DNA of 64,000 nucleotides from G963667675 sp965197565 (GCA_965197565.1 CBDANK010000003.1:992001-1056000), one strand, 5' to 3'. Numbered from the stretch's first letter, positions 35,256 to 43,370 are shown. Notes: generated from the letters alone by a model not told the origin. Numbers and translations: made by a program.

Positions 35256-36407
35256 ATGAAAATTCACGAGTATCAAGCCAAGGAGATTTTCGCCCGTTAC
35301 GGGGTGACGGTGCCCAACGGCTCGGTCGTCAAGTCTGCCCGCGAAGCCCGGAGGGCGGTCCTCGACCTCGGCGGCCAAGCGGTCCTGAAAGCTCAGGTGC
35401 ACGCTGGCGGACGAGGCCGTGCTGGCGGTGTTAAAGTGGTGCGTTCCCCTGAAGAAGCGGAACAGGTAGCCGGGTCCATGCTGGGAAAGAACCTGGTCAC
35501 ACCCCAGACCGACGCCGCTGGCGTGCCGGTGAATCAAGTGCTGGTCGAGGAGTTGGCGTCAATTCGTCGTGAGGTATACCTGGCTGTCACGGTGGACCCG
35601 GTCCGGCGATACCCGGTACTGCTGGCTAGCCCCAAGGGCGGTGTGGACATAGAAGAGGTGGCGGCGGCTAATCCCGAAGACATACACTCCGAGCCTATAG
35701 ATCCTGCCCTGGGTCTAATGCCGTTCCAGGCTCGCCGGCTGGGGGCCGCTCTGGGGCTGGAAGCCAAGCAGGCCCGCGCTGCGTTGCAAGTCATGGATGC
35801 CCTTTACCGCATCTTCGTCGACCACGATTGCACCCTGGTTGAAGTCAACCCCTTGGTGGTTGCCGCAGACGATCAATTGGTGGCTCTTGACGCCAAGATC
35901 AACCTGGAAGACGATTCGTTGTTTAGGCATGCTGAGTTGCTGAGTCTTCGAGACCGCACCCAGGAAGATGAGTTGGAGGCCCAGGCCGCCGACCTAGACA
36001 TTTCCTATGTCAATCTGGACGGTGACGTTGGGTGCTTGGTCAACGGCGCCGGACTGGCCATGGCGACTCTGGACGCGGCCAAGAACGCTGGCGCCGCGCC
36101 GGCCAACTTCCTGGACGTTGGCGGTGGGGCCAGCCACGAAAAAGTCGCCAGCGCCGTGGAGATCATCCTTTCCGACCCCAAGGTCAAGCGGGTCTTGGTG
36201 AACATATTTGGGGGCATTCTCCGCTGCGACATCGCTGCTCGAGGCGTGGTGCTGGGCTATCGAAATAAGGACGTTGACTTGCCCTTGGTGGTGCGAATGC
36301 TGGGCACCAACGTGGACGAGGGCAAGGCCATTCTCCGGGATTCCGGTCTCCCAGTCACTTTTGCTGATACCCTGGCCGAAGCAGCGCAGGCCATTTGCTC
36401 CGCGTGA
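35256..36407 (+). CDS. sucC: Succinyl-CoA synthetase (ADP-forming) beta subunit
   Basis: This 383-residue protein of the TCA cycle binds ADP in an ATP-grasp domain and, with SucD, makes ATP from succinyl-CoA. MKIHEYQAKEIFARYGV is the standard N-terminus, VLKAQVHAGGRGRAGGVK near 45-62 contacts nucleotide, VEVNPLVV near 195 and ALDAKINLEDD bind metal, and NIFGGILRCD near 315 is conserved. The ATG at 35256 gives the normal length. sucD follows after 54 bases. Confidence 0.95.
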   Translation: MKIHEYQAKEIFARYGVTVPNGSVVKSAREARRAVLDLGGQAVLKAQVHAGGRGRAGGVKVVRSPEEAEQVAGSMLGKNLVTPQTDAAGVPVNQVLVEELASIRREVYLAVTVDPVRRYPVLLASPKGGVDIEEVAAANPEDIHSEPIDPALGLMPFQARRLGAALGLEAKQARAALQVMDALYRIFVDHDCTLVEVNPLVVAADDQLVALDAKINLEDDSLFRHAELLSLRDRTQEDELEAQAADLDISYVNLDGDVGCLVNGAGLAMATLDAAKNAGAAPANFLDVGGGASHEKVASAVEIILSDPKVKRVLVNIFGGILRCDIAARGVVLGYRNKDVDLPLVVRMLGTNVDEGKAILRDSGLPVTFADTLAEAAQAICSA

Positions 36408-36461
36408 GGCCCCTTCCCACCTGCTTCTATTGTTCTAATTCGTACTGGAGTAGCCGCTGAA

Positions 36462-37358
36462 ATGTCCATCCTGGTAGATGAAAATACCCGTGTGCTGGTC
36501 CAAGGAATCACTGGCCGGGAAGGCAGTTTCCACGCCAAGGCTTGCATAAGCTATGGCACCAAGGTAGTCGCGGGTGTAACGCCGGGCAAGGGCGGCCAAC
36601 TGTTCGGGGGTGAGGTTCCTGTTTTCGACTCGGTGGCCGAAGCGGTGGACCAGACAGACGCCAACCTGTCCCTCATTTTTGTGCCGCCCGCCTTCGCTGC
36701 CGACGCCATCGCCGAATCGGCAGACGCCCAGGTGCCTCTCATCGTTTGTGTAACCGAGGGCATCCCGGTATTGGACATGGTGCGCCTTGCCCGTTACTTG
36801 GAAAACAAGCCGGTGCGCCTAATCGGCCCCAACTGTCCGGGTCTCATCAGCCCGGGGCCTCGCTGCAAGGTAGGCATAATGCCGGGAAGCATCCACCGCC
36901 CTGGCAGGGCCGGCGTGGTCTCCCGCAGCGGTACCTTGACCTATGAAGCGGTAGCCCAGTTGAGCGATGTCGGCATCGGCCAGTCTAGTTGCGTGGGCAT
37001 CGGCGGCGACCCGATAATCGGCACCAGCTTTGTGGACGTGCTCCGCTTGTTCGACGACGATCCAGAAACAGACCTCGTGGTTCTGATCGGCGAGATCGGC
37101 GGGACCATGGAGCAACAAGCGGCGGCCTACATAAAAGAGGCGTTCAGCAAACCGGTTTGCGCTTTGGTGGTCGGCGGAGCGGCGCCTCCCGGCAAACGCA
37201 TGGGACATGCCGGGGCTATCATTACCGGCCAGAGCGGTCGAGCGGAAACGAAGATACAAGCGTTGCGGGATGCTGGCGCTCAAATAATTCCCACTCCCGC
37301 TCACATAGGCGTTACTGTGCAGAAGGTCCTCGCAGAGAGGGGCGAGAGAGCGACCTGA
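36462..37358 (+). CDS. sucD: Succinyl-CoA synthetase alpha subunit
   Basis: This 298-residue CoA-binding subunit has the Rossmann motif VQGITGREGSFHAKACISYGTKVVAG-like start at residues 14-39, GPNCPGLISP near 125 and the phosphohistidine in RMGHAGAIITG near 245-255. It forms the alpha/beta enzyme with SucC. Length and termini are normal. A dispersed palindromic element lies right after the stop. Confidence 0.95.
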   Translation: MSILVDENTRVLVQGITGREGSFHAKACISYGTKVVAGVTPGKGGQLFGGEVPVFDSVAEAVDQTDANLSLIFVPPAFAADAIAESADAQVPLIVCVTEGIPVLDMVRLARYLENKPVRLIGPNCPGLISPGPRCKVGIMPGSIHRPGRAGVVSRSGTLTYEAVAQLSDVGIGQSSCVGIGGDPIIGTSFVDVLRLFDDDPETDLVVLIGEIGGTMEQQAAAYIKEAFSKPVCALVVGGAAPPGKRMGHAGAIITGQSGRAETKIQALRDAGAQIIPTPAHIGVTVQKVLAERGERAT

Positions 37359-37400
37359 GCCTCAACTTGGTCAGGGCTATCGCACGAGAAACAACCCATC

Positions 37401-37504
37401 CGTCACTCCGGCGAAAGCCGGAGTCCAGAGGCCGCTATGTGGGCGATTGCCGTGACAGCATTGGCGAATTAGGAGCCTGGATTCCTGCCTTCGCAGGAAT
37501 GACG
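37401..37504. repeat. Dispersed inverted-repeat element after sucD
   Basis: A 28-base arm at 37401-37428 (cgtcactccggcgaaagccg then gagtccag) is repeated inverted at 37477-37504 with five mismatches. Each arm is itself a hairpin around gcgaaag or cttcgc. Paired hairpins of this type are widespread miniature elements in many bacterial genomes. It may also act as a transcription end for sucCD. Confidence 0.65.
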
Positions 37505-37584
37505 AGAGCGATTCAGTCCAAATGCGATAGCCCTAGTCCAACAAGACATACCGCTTGACTTGAAGCCGGATTAGGGAGCCGGGC

Positions 37585-38439
37585 CTAAGCTACGGGAATC
37601 CGGCCGACCCCATACTTCTGTTCCAGCTTGTATACGTCATCCAGGCCCAACAGCCCGGCCACGTCCCAACGAGTGCCGTAGCGTTCCGGGTTCACTCGGC
37701 CGGTCTGTTTGAGTTCCTCAAAGGACTTGCGGAGTTGCTTGTAAATCAACCAGATGGTGCTGCCGCAGATCATTAGCTTGTAGCCCATGGCGGCCACTTC
37801 CTGAGTGGGTTGTAGGTCACCGTTGTACATGCGGGGCAGATCGCGCAAGTCGTTAGCGTAGTTGTTCAGGTCTTCCACTGTGCTGATGCCATCGACAAAC
37901 ACCAAGTCGGCTCCGGCATCGATGTAGGCCCGGCAGCGCTGGAGAGTGTCTTCCCAGCCGTTCACGGCGTAGGCGTCGCAGCGGGCGATGATCACAAAGT
38001 CGGGGTCGGACCGGGCGTCCAAAGCGGCTCGAAGCTTTTGGACCGCTTCATCTTGGCTGATCACTTGCTTCCCTTGGAAGAAGCCGCATTTCTTGGGGAA
38101 TAGCTGGTCTTCAATATGAACCCCGGCCGCCCCCGCCGATTCATATTCCCGTACGGTGCGCTGAACGTTCAGGGGGTTGCCGTAGCCGGTATCGGCGTCA
38201 CAGATTACCGGGATGTCCACTGCATTGGCGATGTACTTGGCGTTGTCCACCATTTCGGTCATGGTCAGCAGCCCCACGTCAGGAAAGCCCCGCTCGGCGG
38301 CGGTGCCGGCACCGGTCATATAGACGGCTTCAAAGCCCACCGATTCAGCTATCTTGGCGTGTAAAGCGTTGAGGACGAAGGGTGCGACTACCATATTGTC
38401 GGCAGCCAACATCTGCCGAAGTTTGGTGGTGGCTTTCAT
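37585..38439 (-). CDS. Isocitrate lyase/PEP mutase superfamily protein
   Basis: This 284-residue TIM-barrel enzyme acts on 2-oxo or 2-hydroxy acids at a magnesium site. Family motifs are AVYMTGAG near 45, VICDADTGYGN near 88-98 (metal aspartates), VHIEDQLFPKKCGFFQGK near 120-137 including the catalytic KKCG loop, and IIARCDAYAV near 165. The KKCG loop favours a lyase (2-methylisocitrate lyase, oxaloacetate hydrolase or carboxyvinyl-carboxyphosphonate mutase type) over PEP mutase. The ATG at 38439 has GGAGGAG five bases upstream. Confidence 0.87.
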   Translation of the reverse strand: MKATTKLRQMLAADNMVVAPFVLNALHAKIAESVGFEAVYMTGAGTAAERGFPDVGLLTMTEMVDNAKYIANAVDIPVICDADTGYGNPLNVQRTVREYESAGAAGVHIEDQLFPKKCGFFQGKQVISQDEAVQKLRAALDARSDPDFVIIARCDAYAVNGWEDTLQRCRAYIDAGADLVFVDGISTVEDLNNYANDLRDLPRMYNGDLQPTQEVAAMGYKLMICGSTIWLIYKQLRKSFEELKQTGRVNPERYGTRWDVAGLLGLDDVYKLEQKYGVGRIPVA

Positions 38440-38566
38440 ACGGACTCCTCCGGTGAGAAGGTATGCGGATTTTAGTCCCGAGCTTCCAGGGGCATGGCGA
38501 AACCGAGGTCGCACTGCTAAAAGGTTAGTGGAATGATAGACTAATCCGCTGCGCCGCGCCACCGAG

Positions 38567-39196
38567 CTACAGCGGGTAACTGGAAAGCAGTTCCCAACGA
38601 AGGTCGAGAGCCCAAGCGCCTCCACTCCAGTCATCTCCGGCAGCATCCGACTGGAAACGCAGCAGGAGTAGCCGCCAAGCCCGGGTGTCGGCTGGGACCT
38701 GGAGGTCGGCAACCGTAGCCCGAGCGAACTCCACCGCGTCGTCGAACACCGCTGGCGGGAGCTGAGCATACTGCATCAAGGGGAGCCGCAACCGGTATTC
38801 TTCTCTGCCGGTGACCGGGTGCTGTGTGACGCCGGGTGTCTCTTCCAGAAGGTTGGCCACAGCGTCATGGAGCCGGCCTAGGCCCGAGGGAGCGCCGGCC
38901 TCGTTGAAGTCCAAGAAAACGTGGCCGGCGACGCCGGGGAAAATAGCGACGCCCCGGTGGGACATGGAGAATTGGGGTGAATCCTGTTTGCTGAGTAATG
39001 CGATGGAGTTCAGGCCGGCTTCCAAGTTGGTTACAGCGGACTCAGTACATTGGAAAAAGCCGGCCAACGCCACATAGACCGTGTTCATTTCGGCGGCCCA
39101 ACTGGCGTATTGACCGCAAATCAGTTGCCGGGCCCGGTAGGCCCGCAAGGTGAAAACCGGCTCTAAGGCCAACCCGATTCCGTACCTGGTTGTCAT
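38567..39196 (-). CDS. Hypothetical protein
   Basis: I cannot assign this 209-residue protein. It has alternating beta and helical stretches (YGIGLALEPVFTLRAYRARQ at the start, VYVALAGFFQC near 40, HVFLDFNEAG near 92, WRLLLLRFQSDAAGDDW near 175). The order recalls two-histidine phosphoesterase folds, but the HxT motifs are missing. It lies between the lyase and the DUF2007-like gene on the same strand. Confidence 0.6.
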   Translation of the reverse strand: MTTRYGIGLALEPVFTLRAYRARQLICGQYASWAAEMNTVYVALAGFFQCTESAVTNLEAGLNSIALLSKQDSPQFSMSHRGVAIFPGVAGHVFLDFNEAGAPSGLGRLHDAVANLLEETPGVTQHPVTGREEYRLRLPLMQYAQLPPAVFDDAVEFARATVADLQVPADTRAWRLLLLRFQSDAAGDDWSGGAWALDLRWELLSSYPL

Positions 39197-39343
39197 AACA
39201 ATCAGATCACCTACCAAGAAATATTAGCCGAGACTTGGCCGGTCCGCTTGGCCGCACGTCCAAACCGCATTGGCCAAGTGCCGCGGTCGTTATACTCCAC
39301 TCCAACGTCTGCGCTGCGCACCCGCCGTGTCCTACGCCTGCCC

Positions 39344-39709
39344 TCAGCCGGGTCTGGAAAACACCGAAACTACTATGGCGAGAGTCAGGACCGCAAGAAT
39401 GACGCCGGCAGTCATAACCCATATGTTGGAGTTGGAGCGGCTCGGTGGGGAATAGGTCTCCCGCTTCTCCAATCCCTCTGGCTCCAAGTCCAAGACCTCC
39501 CGGGCCGGAATCTCGTCGGATGCGTACACGTAGAGATCATGGGGCAGGTTGTAGGCTGAGCCCCACAGACCAGGCCCCCCGCGCAAGGACCGGATAAAGC
39601 ACGATATACCTGCTTGGCGGAGCCTTTGCTCAGCCAACCGCGCCAGAGGCTCATTGTCAAAGACGATTAAACGGACCTGTTTATCACGGCTGCGTCTGGA
39701 AAAAGCCAT
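39344..39709 (-). CDS. DUF2007-like protein with C-terminal membrane anchor
   Basis: This protein of about 121 residues starts MAFSRRSRDKQVRLIVFDNE and contains a small alpha-beta domain (NEPLARLAEQRLRQAGISCFI, YVYASDEIPAREVLDLE) like DUF2007 proteins. A single hydrophobic segment at the C-terminus (WVMTAGVILAVLTLAIVVSVF) should anchor it in the membrane. The frame is open 33 codons further upstream; the later ATG is preferred. Function unknown. Confidence 0.6.
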   Translation of the reverse strand: MAFSRRSRDKQVRLIVFDNEPLARLAEQRLRQAGISCFIRSLRGGPGLWGSAYNLPHDLYVYASDEIPAREVLDLEPEGLEKRETYSPPSRSNSNIWVMTAGVILAVLTLAIVVSVFSRPG

Positions 39710-39838
39710 ATAGTTGCAAAAATCGCGAATATTGCCGGGGGTAATCTCGATGACGGCCTGATCTCTAGGATACCCAATTATAACAGACCGGGCTCTACAA
39801 CCCGGCACTGAATTCTAGCTGCCCCCAAGCGAGAGACG

Positions 39839-39847
39839 TGATATAAT
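39839..39847 (+). promoter_or_regulatory. Extended -10 promoter of tRNA-Leu(GAG)
   Basis: TGaTATAAT at 39839-39847 is a perfect extended -10 element 17 bases before the tRNA-Leu gene. No good -35 is visible, as expected for extended -10 promoters. It could drive both tRNA-Leu and tRNA-Cys. Confidence 0.6.
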
Positions 39848-39864
39848 AGTTTCCGCACCGTTAG

Positions 39865-39951
39865 GCCGAGGTGGTGGAATTGGTAGACACGCGGTCTTGA
39901 GGGGGCCGTGGGCATGTGCCTGTGTGGGTTCAAATCCCGCCCTCGGCACCA
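39865..39951 (+). tRNA. tRNA-Leu(GAG), CCA encoded
   Basis: The gene has a seven-base acceptor stem GCCGAGG/CCTCGGC, a class II long variable arm, an anticodon stem CGGTC/GGCCG with loop TTGAGGG giving anticodon GAG, and the T-arm GTGGGTTCAAATCCCGC. The CCA end is encoded at 39949-39951. Confidence 0.95.
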
Positions 39952-39974
39952 GGTCCGTATTACTAACACTGCAA

Positions 39975-40047
39975 GGCGACGTAGCCAAGTGGTTAAGGCG
40001 GAGGTCTGCAAAACCTCTATTCGGCGGTTCGAATCCGCCCGTCGCCT
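39975..40047 (+). tRNA. tRNA-Cys(GCA)
   Basis: Acceptor stem GGCGACG/CGTCGCC, anticodon stem GAGGT/ACCTC with loop CTGCAAA giving GCA, T-arm GGCGGTTCGAATCCGCC and a T discriminator base, all typical of tRNA-Cys. CCA is not encoded. Its last 16 bases plus one more recur at 42332-42348. Confidence 0.95.
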
Positions 40048-40318
40048 CCTCTTTTAATCAGCTTCCGCAACTGAGTTTAACTCCCTCCAAGTCGGCTGGC
40101 ATCTACTCAGCAGGGGTGCTTCCGGGCCCGTTTGTCGCAACCCATCATCACAAAACTGGCGGCATCGGCGATGCGGTGTTTCCGGGCCCACGTGTTGTAA
40201 CCCTTGCTCTTGACCCCCTTCTTCTCGCCTGTGACTTTGTATAAAATGTTTCGTCCTTGGCCAGATCTATTCATTCCCACCCTCGAAAAGGGGGGCCTGC
40301 TTGCCTATAAATATGGAG

Positions 40319-40394
40319 GCATTTCAAACCGGAGCACGTGCTAGAATGGAGGGGCCTGCCATATCTGGAGGCGGCCGACGGTAGCTGCCTAAGA
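40319..40394 (+). repeat. Copy of the tRNA-Leu(UAA) upstream region
   Basis: From gcatttcaaaccggagcacg through the tggaggggcctgcc box to cgacggtag this stretch matches 43283-43369, the sequence directly upstream of tRNA-Leu(UAA). The match ends just where the tRNA would begin, and an integrase remnant follows instead. Two-base changes alter the promoter-like gctaaaat of the other copy to gctagaat. Confidence 0.65.
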
Positions 40395-40513
40395 CCCGCA
40401 TCAAGCGCCGCGTGGTGGACCTAGACGCCGGGACCGTGGCGGCTTTGGTCCAGCACCGGGACCAGCGGAGGGAGAGTAGTTATGCCAAAAAAAACGCGCG
40501 AAGAAGTAAATGA
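40385..40513 (+). pseudogene. Tyrosine-recombinase fragment
   Basis: The frame reads LPKTRIKRRVVDLDAGTVAA then LVQHRDQRRE. This is the segment after the active-site arginine region of phage-type integrases (typically PKTxxSRRxVxLDxxTVxxL). Only about 30 residues remain; a TAG precedes it and the conserved HxxR...H...Y part is missing. It is the likely remains of the integrase of the tRNA-Cys element. Confidence 0.6.
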
Positions 40514-40766
40514 GCAGATTTTGAGTGCCCTCCAGGAGAAATTGAAGGGTCGGAAGATGTCTTGTCTTCTGTGCGGCGTTAGCAAGTGGCAAATCTCTGA
40601 GCGCCTAGGGAAACTCTATGCGGTCGAACTTGAAAACTTTTCCAACGACCTTGGGAGGTCGGGGTTCCCTCTGCTGGTCCTCACTTGTGACAATTGTGGG
40701 TTTAGTCTATTGGTGAATCTAATCTCTTTAGGTCTTGCCGACGATTTTGGCCTTGAAATAGGATGA
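40482..40766 (+). CDS. Hypothetical protein with two CxxC pairs
   Basis: This 94-residue protein is not recognised. It has SCLLCG near residue 27-32 and TCDNCG near 72-77, a likely zinc ribbon, with a helical N-terminus (KTREEVNEQILSALQEKLKG). The start has ggagggag nearby. It overlaps the next gene by ATGA, so both are translated together. Lower GC at third positions than the core genes suggests transfer. Confidence 0.65.
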   Translation: MPKKTREEVNEQILSALQEKLKGRKMSCLLCGVSKWQISERLGKLYAVELENFSNDLGRSGFPLLVLTCDNCGFSLLVNLISLGLADDFGLEIG

Positions 40767-41131
40767 ATGAACCGCAGGAAACGCAAATCCAATTTCAATC
40801 TTCGAGGTCTAGTAGAGTAACTGTCGTTGAACACCGAACGGAGATTCATTTGTATTCGGTAACTGAAGACCAATTGGATACCTTTTACTCGTTGGGGACG
40901 AGACGGTCTCTTTTTCTAACAGTGGCCGGCATTTTAATTGGGGCATTCGTCGCAGTGCTACTGATGCTTATCTTTACGGATGGGCTATCGACCGACGAGA
41001 AAGCGGGGCTGATAGGTGCTGTGATTTCAACTGGTGCCCTCAGCGTACTCTTAGGTATAGAGATAGTATGGGACGCTAAGAGGCGCGACAGTGAGTTCCG
41101 CCGTTTCAAAGGACAGGACGGACGCCGATGA
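40763..41131 (+). CDS. Two-helix membrane protein, partner of the upstream gene
   Basis: This 122-residue protein has a polar N-terminus of about 45 residues, two membrane segments (about 50-72, LFLTVAGILIGAFVAVLLML, and 80-102, LIGAVISTGALSVLLGIEIV) and a basic C-terminus. It overlaps the zinc-ribbon gene by four bases. Such two-gene cassettes with a soluble metal-binding protein and a small membrane protein are seen in mobile islands, but I cannot name a function. Confidence 0.65.
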   Translation: MNEPQETQIQFQSSRSSRVTVVEHRTEIHLYSVTEDQLDTFYSLGTRRSLFLTVAGILIGAFVAVLLMLIFTDGLSTDEKAGLIGAVISTGALSVLLGIEIVWDAKRRDSEFRRFKGQDGRR

Positions 41132-41271
41132 AGATAATGGCCTGAGGCAAAGCCCGGTGGTGCCTGACCCAAGCAGGTATCCCCGCATGAGGCAGAGGTG
41201 TTCGCCCAGGCGATGGGGATGAGGATGAGTAGTAAATCATTGAAGGCATCAAAGATCGTAAGGAGGGACGC

Positions 41272-41493
41272 ATGGTCATTATAACTCCTGTGATAGGAAA
41301 AATATTGGTGCCTGTAGCAAAGGTAGCCATCTCAGCAGCGGTACCCACACTAATAAAATTCCTGAGAAGAGCGTCCTCGGAAGGTCGAAAAGCAAAGCTC
41401 AGGGAGATAGTAGCTGATCGCATTCAGAATGGGTTCAGAATCGAATCACAAAGCGATTTTCAGGCAGTGTTGGTTAAGGGCCATTTGTGGTGA
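41272..41493 (+). CDS. Small amphipathic hypothetical protein
   Basis: This 73-residue protein starts behind a very good ribosome site, AAGGAGG with five bases to the ATG. Residues 1-30 are hydrophobic with valine, isoleucine and alanine (IITPVIGKILVPVAKVAISA), followed by a basic segment FLRRASSEGRKAKLREI. It could be membrane-active. There is no recognised family. Confidence 0.5.
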   Translation: MVIITPVIGKILVPVAKVAISAAVPTLIKFLRRASSEGRKAKLREIVADRIQNGFRIESQSDFQAVLVKGHLW

Positions 41494-41571
41494 AAAAAAC
41501 GGGAGATTGTGGAGATTAATGAACGGGGCAACTATACTATCACAAGCCTGAACTGAGACACTACCGCGCCG

Positions 41572-42222
41572 ATGATTGAAGATTTCGTTAAGCTGATACC
41601 CGAAAAGCTCATGGGCGTATCCGGGTCGGTATTCTGTTCCGGCCGCAGGGCCTATGGTGCACCATCGGATCTGTATATCCTGGACTACCATCCCGGATGG
41701 GACCCCAAAGAACCCAAAACTATCAGGATGCAGACTTGTCAGGTTCTCAAGAAAAAGCCGGATGATTGGGTATCCTGGATATGCGACCGGTGGGGGAATT
41801 ACCCGGAAGGTGGACACCCGACTCAAAAAAGGGTGAGATACTTGTTTGACAGGATTAAGCGCGGTCCCGGAGAAGTGCCGGCTGGCATGCTGATTTTCCA
41901 ACGCTCGAAGCGAGACGAAGAAAAGAAGGAACTAGCCGAAGACTGCTGGCCCTTCAATGAAGCTGTTATAAGCACGTTGAAGGTGAGGGTGGTAGTATGC
42001 CTTGGTATAAAGGTCGGTGAATTCGTGAGCAAGAAGTTGGATGCCCAACCCACGGATGATTACTTTACTGAAGACAATCGCAGGAGATGGAAAAGTCGGA
42101 CCTATAAAAGTCCCGGTGGTCTTTACGTCGTGGCTCTCACGAGTCCAAGCCTAGTTGACTGGACAAAGCGTAAAACTGACCCAACGGAGCTAGTCCAGAG
42201 AGCGCTTGAGAAAGTCCGCTAG
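41572..42222 (+). CDS. Hypothetical protein, possibly uracil-DNA glycosylase-fold
   Basis: This 216-residue protein has a segment APSDLYILDYHPGWDPKE near residues 30-48, where a glycosylase superfamily motif (a strand then N-P-G) would fall, and CWPFNEAVISTLKVRVVVCLG near 122-142 like the later core strand. PTQKRVRYLFDRI lies between. The match is weak and the usual catalytic residues cannot be pointed out. It is the largest gene of the small tRNA-Cys element and may be its cargo. Confidence 0.55.
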   Translation: MIEDFVKLIPEKLMGVSGSVFCSGRRAYGAPSDLYILDYHPGWDPKEPKTIRMQTCQVLKKKPDDWVSWICDRWGNYPEGGHPTQKRVRYLFDRIKRGPGEVPAGMLIFQRSKRDEEKKELAEDCWPFNEAVISTLKVRVVVCLGIKVGEFVSKKLDAQPTDDYFTEDNRRRWKSRTYKSPGGLYVVALTSPSLVDWTKRKTDPTELVQRALEKVR

Positions 42223-42331
42223 CCCTTTATCGACACTACCGACGACCATCCACACCCTTCTTACGCACGAAAGTAGTTTTTGACGACAACCCCCACAGCT
42301 ACAGGCAACCGCCCACAACGGTTTCCCCGCA

Positions 42332-42348
42332 AATCCACCCGTCGCCTC
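42332..42348 (+). other. Putative right attachment site of the tRNA-Cys element
   Basis: aatccacccgtcgcctc repeats the tRNA-Cys 3' end with one change. It lies in a gene-free gap after the last gene of the element. No tRNA structure surrounds it. Confidence 0.5.
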
Positions 42349-42416
42349 ATTAATTCAGAGAGAGATGCACCTCGACGGGAAGGTCACGGAAACCAAAACC
42401 CTACGAGTAACCTGCT

Positions 42417-42896
42417 CTAAGCGTTAAAAGCAGCGCAGGGTCCACTCAGTATACGGAAGCGGCCATTCAGTCGCCATCCGGAAGCGGCCATCGCCTCGGC
42501 TAACTGGACGGCGTCGCCGATTACGCCCCGCCGCTGTACTTCCACCAGAACGCGAAGGCTCCCGATAATGGAGACCCGAACACTTGCGGCGGCAGCACGT
42601 CCCCGACGTTCATCAATGAGCAACGACAGGTCCAAGGCGCCAGCTAGAGCAATAGCTTCTCGCTCTCCCGCATGAATCCCTTGGGGAAGTTCTTCCAATG
42701 CGGCGCGGTCCTTGACGGGCCGGCGTTCAATTCATGAACTCGCCGCTACATCCTGAGACCCTGGCCGACCACTACCTTCGACGACCTCATGGAATACGGC
42801 ATGAAGTATAAGGACTCTATCAAAGACCTGTTCCAGAATATCCAGGCGCCCGACTCTGCCGAAGGCAATGAGCGGCGCACTGTTGGACACTATCAC
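42417..42896 (-). pseudogene. DUF3368/PIN-domain toxin with an in-frame TGA
   Basis: Reading from GTG at 42896 gives VIVSNSAPLIAFGRVGRLDI, the N-terminus of DUF3368 PIN-type ribonuclease toxins with its first metal aspartate position occupied by SNSAPL. ILEQVFDRVLI follows, and after the stop comes GIHAGEREAIALAGALDLSL with LLIDERRGR, the acidic core. A TGA at 42732-42734 interrupts it where relatives have tryptophan (SSWI). Everything else is in one frame, so it is a single nonsense mutation of TGG. The gene overlaps the antitoxin stop by GTGA. Confidence 0.75.
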
Positions 42897-43171
42897 CGTG
42901 GCGGCAGACCCTCGATGGGTCTTGCCAGTTCTTCACTCAACTCATCTGGAGACAGACTGACCGCTGGCACTTGGTGCGCTGCCATAACGTCCAGGAGCGC
43001 CCATCTGTTCAGGCCCAGTGCTTCCGCAGCCTCCGATTCGGTGAGGCGGTCAAGGCGCAGCAGTTCCATAACCAGGGCTTCCCTTATGCGCTGAGGAGTC
43101 TCCGACTCGTTCCAGCCGAAGCTCGTCAGAATGTGGTCTGGCAGTGTGACGGTAAAACTCTTATCAACCAT
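42893..43171 (-). CDS. UPF0175-family antitoxin-like protein
   Basis: This 92-residue protein matches UPF0175: an N-terminal strand (SFTVTLPDHILTSFGW), helices with IREALVMELLRLDRLTESEAAEAL and a helix-turn-helix-like LGLNRWALLDVMAAHQVP. Such proteins sit next to DUF3368 toxins as antitoxins and repress their operon. The pair here is arranged antitoxin first with a four-base overlap. Since the toxin is broken, this gene may be kept only for the moment or for cross-regulation. Confidence 0.8.
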   Translation of the reverse strand: MVDKSFTVTLPDHILTSFGWNESETPQRIREALVMELLRLDRLTESEAAEALGLNRWALLDVMAAHQVPAVSLSPDELSEELARPIEGLPPR

Positions 43172-43282
43172 GCGAACAGTCTAGCAGATATGCGGTACAC
43201 TTGATGCCGTCAGTCCAGTTCAGTTTCTGCCTGTGCTCGACTATTATGTAATTAGAGAGGGTCCATTCCCTATAAGTCTAGA

Positions 43283-43369
43283 GCATTTCAAACCGGAGCA
43301 TGTGCTAAAATGGAGGGGCCTGCCGTGTCCTCTGGCCTATCCGGGGGTGCCCGACGGTAGGCGCCAAGA
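43283..43369 (+). repeat. tRNA-Leu(UAA) upstream region, second copy of a duplicated block
   Basis: This stretch carries an extended -10-like TGtgcTAAAAT and leads directly into the tRNA. It matches 40319-40394 at about 80 percent with small gaps. It is probably the original, with the other copy carried off during recombination. Confidence 0.6.
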
Positions 43370-43370
43370 G

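Larger units (their letters stand above)
40032..42348 (+). mobile_element. Decayed integrative element at the 3' end of tRNA-Cys
   Basis: The 17-base sequence at the tRNA-Cys 3' end (40032-40048, aatccgcccgtcgcctc) recurs in direct orientation at 42332-42348 with one mismatch, exactly 2300 bases away. Between them are an integrase remnant at 40385-40513 and four small AT-richer genes. This is the pattern of an element integrated by site-specific recombination into a tRNA gene, now without a working integrase. The boundaries are inferred from the repeat alone. Confidence 0.55.

Noticed and set aside
40117..40200. Two similar segments with ttccgggccc after tRNA-Cys
   Set aside because: The match is short and interrupted; it is not convincing as a repeat family or array.
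42732..42734. TGA recoded as tryptophan
   Set aside because: Other genes here, such as sucC and the radical SAM gene, end in TGA, so the codon is a stop in this organism.
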